From: an uncultured Bacteroides sp.
Lineage (GTDB): Bacteria > Bacteroidota > Bacteroidia > Bacteroidales > Bacteroidaceae
Assembly (NCBI GenBank): GCA_900556845.1
Contig: USQO01000088.1
Location: 1-7,523 of the forward strand
Reading direction: 5' to 3'
DNA: 7,523 bases
Position numbers and translations under genes: made by a program. Below are positions 1 through 6,065 of the stretch, piece after piece. The notes beneath the pieces are model-generated. The model did not search any database. It saw only the letters and a list, made by a program, of their open reading frames with translations, and had not been told where the DNA came from. Each line of letters begins with the position of its first letter. Position 1 is the first letter of the stretch.

Positions 1-23
1 AGTATGTTTTATAGCATATAATT

Positions 24-72
24 TAAAAACTATGGTTTTTATTGACGTATGTCAAAAAAAGGGCTACTTTCT
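24..72 (-). terminator. Possible weak terminator region downstream of the fucosidase gene
   Basis: Transcripts leaving the fucosidase gene (stop at 100-102) enter an A/T-rich stretch with three small hairpins and no gene. Read on the minus strand, AGAAAG (72-67) can pair across a five-base loop with the start of a C plus seven-T run (61-54). TTGAC/GTCAA (42-46 and 51-55) forms a 5-bp stem. TAAAAAC/GTTTTTA (24-30 and 35-41) forms a 7-bp stem. All are short and A/T-rich, so intrinsic termination here is only a guess. The rest of positions 1-99 shows nothing recognisable. Confidence 0.25.
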
Positions 73-99
73 GTAAAAAACAAATTTTTATATCAGCAA

Positions 100-2175
100 T
101 TATTTAACCTGAATCTGTAGATTGCTGAGTTCTGTATCAGCATGCTTAGATGTCAAGTTGTGTTGTCTTACTGTTATTGTATGCGTTTTACTTCTTGTTA
201 TTTGGGGCAAAGAAAATACTTGTTTGTAAACAGTCTGTTCTTTTGCCGGGCGAAGCAAGTATCCGGTTTCTTTTTCGAAACGGTTGTACAGACGTAACAG
301 TATTTGGTTTTTGCCTTTTTCCAATGGGAGTAAAACAAACTCCTTACGGAACTGACACCGATATGGGTTCAGATGTTTCATAATAGATTCTCCATTCAGG
401 TAAACTTCTACGCCATTGCCGGCACCAATTTCCATTAATAGGTTTTGTGCTTTAGGAGATTCTACCTCCTGCATCAGGAAGTAGCTTTCCAGAATGTTTG
501 CCTGGAAATGACTTTCTTCTTTAGTACATTCTTGCCACTTGCCATTTCTTACAGGAGCTTGCTCTAAATCAACCTTCAATGTAGAAGGTGCATCGAATAA
601 TCCGCTGCCAGGACCGCAAAGATAACGTTTGCCCCATGCAGTTTGTGGATATGTCTGTAATGCAGATGCTTTACCTTCATTCAGTTTTATCGTATATGTT
701 TTACCGTCAACTGTAATGTCAACTTCTTTTCCTGCTTCCTGTTCTGTATAAACAAGTTCCAGAGCCTTGAAGTTGCGTTCAACATTCCAGGTATAGCTTA
801 CAGTGCTTCGGTAGTTGCTGTAATAATCGAAGCATGAATAACTGTAGTTTGGAGTAGCATTACCTCTATTAAGCAGTGAGCCTTTTACGCTAGCCATTGG
901 TTGTGGTATAATGGGCTGGTCAAAATTCAAAGTTACCACTTCGATGTTTTGATCACTGTAAGCTGTGGTAGGCAGGTAAACGATAATCTTGTCACCTTTT
1001 TGTTTTGTCTCGGTATAATTGCCTTTAGCGCTTATCAGTTTTCGGTCCGGTATAGTTAACTCAATAATGTCTTTTTCCGGACGTTTACCAGAAAGAATTA
1101 GGTTCAGCTCTGTTCCTTTTCTGGTAGTTGTACCCCAGTCAAACAATTCGCGGAATGGAGATGCTTCTGTTCCATAGATTGCATATCCATATTTTTTCAG
1201 CCAACCGCCTATGCCTTTCAGTACTTCTTTTTCAAAAGGAACAATAGAACCGTCACCTTTTGGACCGATATTCAGTAAGAAGTTTCCTCCATGTGATACT
1301 ACATTTATCAGGCTGCGCAGTTTCTCCATAGTTTTTACATGTACATCGCCTCTTTCTTGCCATGAACGGTAACTCCATGTTTCGTCAAACATTGAAGCTG
1401 CAGTTTGCCATGCGCTTTGCAGTACACCTTCGGGATATTTGTTATCCGCCATAACGCTGAAGTCATATTGATCATTTCCCAATCGGCCACTTACCATACA
1501 GTCCGGTTGAAGTTTATGTACAAGTTGGTATAATTCTTTACTCTGTTCAGGAGTATTTGAACCCATGTCAAACCACAGCTCTGAAATAGGACCGTAGTTT
1601 GTGAGCAGTTCAGTAACTTGTGCTTTAGAGAACTCTTGGTGTTGTGGTGTTACAAAGTCGCAGTTGTGGCTGGAAATAGGATAAGCCTGTGGAAAGTGCC
1701 AGTCAATGATTGAATAATAAAGTCCCAAACGGATACCACCACTTTGACAAGCATCTGCCAGTTCCTTTACAAAATCACGTTTAGATGGTGTTGCATCGTA
1801 TGAGTTATAGTCGGTTGTAGCAGTTTTAAACATACAGAATCCATCATGATGCTTGGTTGTAATGACAATGGACTTCATCCCGGCTTCCTTAGCCAGTGCT
1901 ACAATTTCGTCTGCGTTGAATTGGGTTGGGTTGAAACGTAGGGCTGTATCTCCATACCAGTCACTGAATATTCCGGCAAATGATTGAATCTGTTCGCTGT
2001 ATCCGCGGGTCACCGGTTTTCCTTCCCAGACACCTCCCAGCTCAGAATACAATCCGAAGTGAATAAACATCGAATACTTACTTTGATGCCATCGCTCATA
2101 GGCCGCTTGCGAAATTTGAGCTTTGGCTTGAAATACAGTTACACAGGTTAATAAAATAAGGAATAGTTTTTTCAT
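100..2175 (-). CDS. Secreted GH29 alpha-L-fucosidase with C-terminal accessory domains
   Basis: 691 residues. The protein should hydrolyse terminal alpha-L-fucose from glycans in the periplasm or at the cell surface. Residues 1-19 form a signal peptide (KK, hydrophobic core, then AKA before Q20; signal peptidase I type). The GH29 TIM barrel spans roughly 22-340. It shows IHFGLYS (His39), KHHDGF (108-113, the paired histidines that bind fucose in this family), ELWFDM with Asp203 as the expected nucleophile, and LLNIGPKGDGS (300-310) near the barrel end. A beta-sandwich follows to about 415. Two further regions, about 425-540 and 545-645, are not recognised with certainty; the last looks like a jelly roll (VYLNG at 591-595). 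The start at 2175 is preferred over an in-frame ATG at 2217, because the promoter -7 box lies between them and only the 2175 start puts the signal peptide at the N-terminus. The gene is transcribed alone, divergently from the DUF5020 gene. The general acid/base residue is not obvious: Lys246 sits where some relatives appear to have an acidic residue. The family call is firm; linkage specificity cannot be told. Confidence 0.93.
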   Translation of the reverse strand: MKKLFLILLTCVTVFQAKAQISQAAYERWHQSKYSMFIHFGLYSELGGVWEGKPVTRGYSEQIQSFAGIFSDWYGDTALRFNPTQFNADEIVALAKEAGMKSIVITTKHHDGFCMFKTATTDYNSYDATPSKRDFVKELADACQSGGIRLGLYYSIIDWHFPQAYPISSHNCDFVTPQHQEFSKAQVTELLTNYGPISELWFDMGSNTPEQSKELYQLVHKLQPDCMVSGRLGNDQYDFSVMADNKYPEGVLQSAWQTAASMFDETWSYRSWQERGDVHVKTMEKLRSLINVVSHGGNFLLNIGPKGDGSIVPFEKEVLKGIGGWLKKYGYAIYGTEASPFRELFDWGTTTRKGTELNLILSGKRPEKDIIELTIPDRKLISAKGNYTETKQKGDKIIVYLPTTAYSDQNIEVVTLNFDQPIIPQPMASVKGSLLNRGNATPNYSYSCFDYYSNYRSTVSYTWNVERNFKALELVYTEQEAGKEVDITVDGKTYTIKLNEGKASALQTYPQTAWGKRYLCGPGSGLFDAPSTLKVDLEQAPVRNGKWQECTKEESHFQANILESYFLMQEVESPKAQNLLMEIGAGNGVEVYLNGESIMKHLNPYRCQFRKEFVLLPLEKGKNQILLRLYNRFEKETGYLLRPAKEQTVYKQVFSLPQITRSKTHTITVRQHNLTSKHADTELSNLQIQVK

Positions 2176-2204
2176 GATATTGTATTTTGGTTTTCGATAA
2201 TTTA

Positions 2205-2212
2205 CAAATATA
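2205..2212 (-). promoter_or_regulatory. Bacteroidota-type -7 box for the fucosidase gene
   Basis: The minus strand reads TATATTTG, an exact match to the Bacteroidota -7 consensus TAnnTTTG. Transcription would begin near 2198, giving a leader of about 23 bases before the ATG at 2175. No clear TTG-type -33 element is seen; the upstream DNA is an A-rich tract. The leader has no Shine-Dalgarno, which is normal for this phylum. Confidence 0.6.
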
Positions 2213-2257
2213 GCCACTTCTTTTTATTTTTCATTTTTTTACTTAGGACTTTTTATG

Positions 2258-2265
2258 TAATTTCG
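2258..2265 (+). promoter_or_regulatory. Probable -7 box for the DUF5020 gene
   Basis: TAATTTCG followed by CGGC matches the Bacteroidota -7 signature TAnnTTTG with one mismatch. The predicted transcription start near 2272 leaves a leader of about 24 bases before the ATG at 2296. A T-rich stretch (2221-2255) lies upstream in the -33 area without a clear TTG. This box and the opposing fucosidase box are about 45 bases apart, back to back. Confidence 0.5.
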
Positions 2266-2295
2266 CGGCTTAATTTAAAATGTGTATAAAAACAG

Positions 2296-3000
2296 ATGAA
2301 AAAAGTATTGGTTTTATTAAGTGTAATGTGTTCACTGGTTACAGTAGCCGTTGCGCAGAACATTCAGTTACATTATGATTTGGGACGTGCTATGTATAAC
2401 TCATTGGATAATCGTCCTTGGGTGACTACCACGGTAGAAATGTTTAAGGCAGATAAATGGGGAAGCACTTATTTCTTTGTTGATATGGATTATACCAGTA
2501 AAGGAGTTGACTGTGCCTATTGGGAAATTGGCCGTGATTTGAAATTTTGGGAAGCTCCAGTTGCCGCGCATATAGAATATAATGGTGGTTTGAACTATAT
2601 TAACAACGCTTATCTGGTAGGACCGAACTATTCATGGAACAGCGCAGATTTTTCAAAAGGCTTTACATTCAGTGCTATGTATAAGTATATTCAGAAAAAT
2701 CCGGAACCCAATAGTTTCCAGTTGACTGCAACTTGGTATTTGAACTTATGGAAGGGCAGATTTACATTCTCGGGCTTTGCTGATTTTTGGCGTGAAAAAC
2801 ATACCGATGCCAATGGAAACAATCATAATTTGATTTTCATTTCCGAACCTCAGTTCTGGTTTAACTTGAATAAGTTCAAGCATGTTAATGAAAATCTGAA
2901 TTTAAGTATCGGAAGCGAGTGGGAATTATCTCAGAATTTTGCTGTTCGTGATGGCTTCTATTTCATCCCTACATTGGCAATGAAATGGACTTTTAATTAA
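2296..3000 (+). CDS. DUF5020 family outer-membrane protein, Tsx-like beta-barrel
   Basis: 234 residues. Residues 1-20 are a clear Sec signal peptide ending AVA before Gln21. The mature part has no long hydrophobic helix. It is built of alternating, aromatic-rich stretches typical of a small outer-membrane barrel, and ends in a strand-like segment with aromatics (MKWTFN). The sequence resembles the DUF5020 family of Bacteroidota, which is related to the nucleoside-specific channel Tsx. A role in passive entry of a small solute through the outer membrane is therefore plausible, but the substrate is unknown. The gene has its own promoter, is divergent from the fucosidase, and ends at the shared bidirectional terminator. 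The start has no Shine-Dalgarno, only an A-rich leader, but the signal peptide fixes it. It could instead be an uncharacterised barrel with no transport role. Confidence 0.82.
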   Translation: MKKVLVLLSVMCSLVTVAVAQNIQLHYDLGRAMYNSLDNRPWVTTTVEMFKADKWGSTYFFVDMDYTSKGVDCAYWEIGRDLKFWEAPVAAHIEYNGGLNYINNAYLVGPNYSWNSADFSKGFTFSAMYKYIQKNPEPNSFQLTATWYLNLWKGRFTFSGFADFWREKHTDANGNNHNLIFISEPQFWFNLNKFKHVNENLNLSIGSEWELSQNFAVRDGFYFIPTLAMKWTFN

Positions 3001-3017
3001 TCATATTTGTATTGTAC

Positions 3018-3080
3018 AAAAAAAGACTCCTTATGCAATCAGCTCTTTTCGAAGGCTGTTAGCATAAGGAGTCTTTTCTT
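3018..3080. terminator. Strong bidirectional terminator between the DUF5020 gene and potD
   Basis: AAAAGACTCCTTATGC (3021-3036) pairs perfectly with GCATAAGGAGTCTTTT (3062-3077), a 16-bp stem flanked by A and T runs on both strands. It lies 20 bases past the plus-strand stop (2998-3000) and 17 bases past the potD stop (3095-3097), so it can end both converging transcripts. The 25-base loop can fold again: CAGC-T-CTT pairs with AAG-GCTG around a TTCG tetraloop with one bulged T, so the whole element is a two-tier hairpin. Confidence 0.93.
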
Positions 3081-3094
3081 TATATCAACAATAC

Positions 3095-4435
3095 TTATTT
3101 TTTCTTTTTTCGTCTTCTGCGTTTGCCATTTTGCAGTTGGCGATGTTTATATCGGATTATTTTCTTATAACCTACGTAGAAAGCCAGAAGACCGATAGTA
3201 AGCAGAATAATCAGTACCAGTCCGCCTCCCAAATTGTCTCCCTTTACGTGCGACCACATTTCCAGAACAGCTTCTGTGCGTTCACCCGAATCATGAATCA
3301 TGGCACATCTGGCAACGATACTGCTGTCAGGGTATTGAATGGGGTCAATAGGAATCGACTTTGCTTCGGAGCCGAAGAAGTAAGCCAAATTACTGTATTG
3401 CTCAATCGTGGAATCAACTTGCGCTTCCAGGATTTCTGGAGTTGCTATGGCACTTACATAACCGGTTGTTTCCATATTGGCTAAAGCAACTTCCGGCTGG
3501 CAGAGATAGTTGATGAAATAACTGGCAGCCTTGGGATTTTTGGCATATCGTGGTATTACCCATCCGTCAAACCATACATTGCTTCCTTCTACCGGAACCT
3601 CATACCCCAGCTCTACACCTACTGACGTTGCTTCTTCGATAGCCCATACTGCATCACCGCTCCAGGTCATGTTCAGATATGCCTTGTTTTTTGTCATCAT
3701 TTCTTTTCCGAAATCAGCCTCCCAACCGGCAATGTTTGGCTTCATTTCTTTGAGCAACTTTTCTACCGTTGCGATAGCTTCGTCCGAATAGTTGTTCATT
3801 AAGTCACTGACACGAATTTTCCCATCTTTCAGTTCATCACGGTGAGCATAAATAATGGCTGTACCATAAGCATCACGGTAACTATCTTTCATGAGCAGTT
3901 TATTGCGATAGCGGCTGTCCCATAATGAAGCCCATGTCTTTGCATCATTTAGTGGAACATATTTTTTGTTGTATAGAATACCGGCCGTTCCCCACATGTA
4001 TCCGATGGCGTAATGTTCGGCCAGTTTCCCCGGTTGGCTTACTCCATTGAGCTGTTCACGGATGTAAGGCGACTGATTCTTCAGATAATTGGGCGTATTG
4101 GCGAAATTAGTGTCGATAGGGAGTAACAGGTCTTTCTTCAGCATTCGTTCGATGATATACTCCGAAGGGCAAACAACATCGAAATCCTCATGGCCGCGTT
4201 CGATTTTTGTAAGCATAATCTCATTGATGTCGAATGTCTGATAGATTACGCGTATATTTTTACCGGTTTGCTTTTTATACCAGTTTGGAAATTCCTCCAG
4301 AACTCCTTCATCAATATAGTCTCCCCAGTTGTAAACCTTCAGTACCTCTTCCCTGGGCTCTTGGTTATAGCAGCCCGCTAAGGTCAGAGTTCCGAGGAGT
4401 GCCATTATAGCATATATAAATTTTATAGTTCTCAT
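3095..4435 (-). CDS. potD: PotD, polyamine-binding lipoprotein with a C-terminal membrane anchor
   Basis: 446 residues. This is the substrate-binding subunit that captures spermidine/putrescine in the periplasm and delivers it to PotB/PotC. Residues 1-22 are a lipoprotein signal with lipobox LAGC (acylated Cys22). The bilobed binding domain spans about 32-398. It shows the family start VYNWGDYID (Trp37, Tyr40), WSGDAVWA (Trp258), and NVWFDGWVIP (Trp288, Asp290). These correspond, from knowledge of the E. coli protein, to aromatic and acidic ligand contacts. Residues beyond 400 are unusual: a hydrophobic helix at about 404-424, then a basic tail ending in four Arg and four Lys. E. coli PotD is about 348 residues and soluble, so this one is longer and probably tethered at both ends. 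ATG start, no Shine-Dalgarno, 24 bases after potC. Choice between spermidine and putrescine cannot be read from the sequence. Confidence 0.93.
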   Translation of the reverse strand: MRTIKFIYAIMALLGTLTLAGCYNQEPREEVLKVYNWGDYIDEGVLEEFPNWYKKQTGKNIRVIYQTFDINEIMLTKIERGHEDFDVVCPSEYIIERMLKKDLLLPIDTNFANTPNYLKNQSPYIREQLNGVSQPGKLAEHYAIGYMWGTAGILYNKKYVPLNDAKTWASLWDSRYRNKLLMKDSYRDAYGTAIIYAHRDELKDGKIRVSDLMNNYSDEAIATVEKLLKEMKPNIAGWEADFGKEMMTKNKAYLNMTWSGDAVWAIEEATSVGVELGYEVPVEGSNVWFDGWVIPRYAKNPKAASYFINYLCQPEVALANMETTGYVSAIATPEILEAQVDSTIEQYSNLAYFFGSEAKSIPIDPIQYPDSSIVARCAMIHDSGERTEAVLEMWSHVKGDNLGGGLVLIILLTIGLLAFYVGYKKIIRYKHRQLQNGKRRRRKKKK

Positions 4436-4459
4436 GTTTTGGGTATGCGATATCTAAAA

Positions 4460-5251
4460 TTACTTGGTATTTTTCTTTCCGCTGCGGCGGTTCATAAAAA
4501 TGAGCAGCAACAGGACGACAATGAAAATGATGGTCGACAGGGGACGAAGTTCTGGTGTAAGTCCTCCTTTACGGGCATCCGAGTATATATAGGTGGACAG
4601 TGTTTCCAGTCCCTCGTTACCGATTGTAAAGATGGTTACGGCAAAGTCGTCAATCGAAATGGTGACAGCCAGCATAAATCCTGAAATCATTCCCGGAAGA
4701 ATTTCAGGGATGATGACCTTTCGTAAAGCTTGCCCTGGTGTAGCTCCCAAATCCAATGCCGCTTCGTATAGGTTTGGATTCATCTGTTTCAAGCGCGGCA
4801 TTACGCTAAGAATAACGTAAGGCGTGCAGAATGCGATGTGGGCCAGAACTACAGTCGTATATCCTTGTGGTACTCCTAATGAAACAAACAGCAAAAAGAG
4901 GGATACACCCATAATAATATCTCCGTTCAGGATGGGGATATTATTTATGAAGGTAATGGCCTGACGAGCTTTGGAACGTAGATTGAAGATACCAATCGCT
5001 GTAAATGTGCCGAGAAGTGTAGATACGGTAGCTGTAATCAGGGCAATGGTTACTGTATTCCACAATGCATTCATCAAGGAATGGTGGGTACCTTGCACAA
5101 ACAGGTTTTTATAAAGTTGTGTAGAGAACCCAGTCCAGTTTCCCAATACGCGTGCCTCTGTGAATGAGTATACCATGATAATAAGGATAGGAGAGTACAG
5201 CAGGAGCAACAACAGCCACAGGTATCCCTGGCAAAATATTTTTTTGATCAT
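4460..5251 (-). CDS. potC: PotC, polyamine ABC transporter permease
   Basis: 263 residues. One of two inner-membrane permeases forming the polyamine channel (binding-protein-dependent transport, MetI-like fold). About six hydrophobic segments are visible, near 10-30, 63-90, 100-125, 131-151, 184-205 and 238-254. The EAA loop that docks on the ATPase is at 162-187 (YEAALDLGATP, ending in LPG). SIDDFAVTIF (199-208) matches a PotC-type signature. The start overlaps the potB stop as ATGA, indicating translational coupling. A perfect AGGAGGT lies five bases before the ATG, inside the last codons of potB; none of the other genes here has one. The C-terminus is short and basic (RRSGKKNTK), consistent with a cytoplasmic end. 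Confidence 0.94.
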   Translation of the reverse strand: MIKKIFCQGYLWLLLLLLYSPILIIMVYSFTEARVLGNWTGFSTQLYKNLFVQGTHHSLMNALWNTVTIALITATVSTLLGTFTAIGIFNLRSKARQAITFINNIPILNGDIIMGVSLFLLFVSLGVPQGYTTVVLAHIAFCTPYVILSVMPRLKQMNPNLYEAALDLGATPGQALRKVIIPEILPGMISGFMLAVTISIDDFAVTIFTIGNEGLETLSTYIYSDARKGGLTPELRPLSTIIFIVVLLLLIFMNRRSGKKNTK

Positions 5252-6045
5252 AATATACCTCCTTCCTGTTCTTGATTGTCATCCGATGCAAACAGCGTAG
5301 CAGCACCAATAAGGAACAGCATGATGAGCGATAAGGCTGCACCGTAATTCCACATACTGTTGTTGATATTTTCCTGAATGGTGGTACCGAACAGTTTAAT
5401 GTTGTTCATGGTCAGCAGTTCGGCAATAGCAAATGTTGATATGGTAGGCATGAATACCATTAATATACCACTGGCTACTCCCGGCATGGAAAGTGGCAGG
5501 ATGGTTTTGATGAAAACCTGCCGCGGAGTTGCACCCAGGTCTTGAGCTGCCTCAATGTAGCTCTGGTCCATTTTTTGCAACGTATTGTAAATAGGGTAAA
5601 TCATAAACGGCAGATAGTTGTACACCATACCGAAAATAAGGGCTCCTTCTCCCAGCGGGAGTTGGAGAAAATCGAATAAAGCAACTGTGGCAAGTGTACG
5701 AATCAGGATGTTTACCCACATGGGGAGTATGAACAGCATGACTACTATCTGTGCATATCCCGTTTTCATACGGCTGAGTATGTAGGCGGCAGGATATCCC
5801 AGCACTATACATATCAGGGTGTTGACGATGGCAATTCCAATGGAATAAACAAATGTGTTTATTGCTTCCGGATGGGCCATGAATTTTTGGAAATTATCGA
5901 AGGTAAATGCTCCGTTCTCGTCTGTGAATGAGTAGACGACGATTAGAATCAATGGCAACACCACGAACAGTGCCGCAAATATCACGTAAGGGATGGTCCA
6001 ACTCTTCCGTGAAGAAAAAAACTGACGAATTATAGCTAATTGCAC
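5248..6045 (-). CDS. potB: PotB, polyamine ABC transporter permease
   Basis: 265 residues. Partner permease of PotC in the inner membrane. Hydrophobic segments lie near 17-40, 66-90, 98-125, 134-155, 187-210 and 236-254. The EAA loop at 163-189 reads YIEAAQDLGATPRQ and ends in MPG, the contact site for PotA. The start codon is GTG (6045-6043): an in-frame TAA lies at 6060-6058, only 12 bases upstream, and the next ATG in frame is far inside the protein, so GTG is the only sensible start. The C-terminal end is acidic and polar (ASDDNQEQEGGIL), and its last codons contain the Shine-Dalgarno of potC. Length is close to that usual for the family (about 275-285 in enterobacteria). Confidence 0.94.
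   Translation of the reverse strand: MQLAIIRQFFSSRKSWTIPYVIFAALFVVLPLILIVVYSFTDENGAFTFDNFQKFMAHPEAINTFVYSIGIAIVNTLICIVLGYPAAYILSRMKTGYAQIVVMLFILPMWVNILIRTLATVALFDFLQLPLGEGALIFGMVYNYLPFMIYPIYNTLQKMDQSYIEAAQDLGATPRQVFIKTILPLSMPGVASGILMVFMPTISTFAIAELLTMNNIKLFGTTIQENINNSMWNYGAALSLIMLFLIGAATLFASDDNQEQEGGIL
5257..5263 (-). promoter_or_regulatory. Perfect Shine-Dalgarno (AGGAGGT) for potC
   Basis: The minus strand reads AGGAGGT five bases before the potC ATG. It lies inside the codons for Glu-Gly-Gly at the end of potB. Bacteroidota rarely depend on such sites, and the other five genes in this window have none of comparable strength, so it likely serves re-initiation at the ATGA overlap. Confidence 0.75.
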
Positions 6046-6065
6046 CTCGTTTCTTTTTTAAGATT

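Noticed and set aside
42..55. TTGACGTATGTCAA palindrome as a regulator operator
   Set aside because: A single short palindrome in A/T-rich DNA past a stop codon, with no promoter nearby to control.
2143..2152. LLTC at residues 8-11 of the fucosidase as a lipobox
   Set aside because: The hydrophobic stretch before it is too short and Thr at -1 is unfavourable; AKA before Gln20 is a better signal peptidase I site.
2176..2217. Upstream in-frame ATG at 2217 as the fucosidase start, adding 14 residues
   Set aside because: It would lie upstream of the -7 box and place 14 polar residues ahead of an otherwise perfect signal peptide.
3007..3198. Small plus-strand open frame rich in Phe and Ile beyond the DUF5020 gene
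   Set aside because: It runs through the terminator hairpin and then antisense into potD; its hydrophobicity comes from the T-rich strand opposite the Lys/Arg tail.
3095..3240. Frameshift explaining the long basic C-terminus of PotD
   Set aside because: The hydrophobic helix followed by basic residues is a coherent membrane anchor, and the stop lies just before the terminator as expected for an intact gene.
3131..3484. Plus-strand open frame of 117 codons opposite the end of potD
   Set aside because: It is antisense to a conserved coding region, shows no recognisable domain, and has no promoter or start signal.
4436..4459. Internal promoter between potC and potD
   Set aside because: The 24-base gap has only TAATTTTA, a poor match to TAnnTTTG, which overlaps the potC stop.
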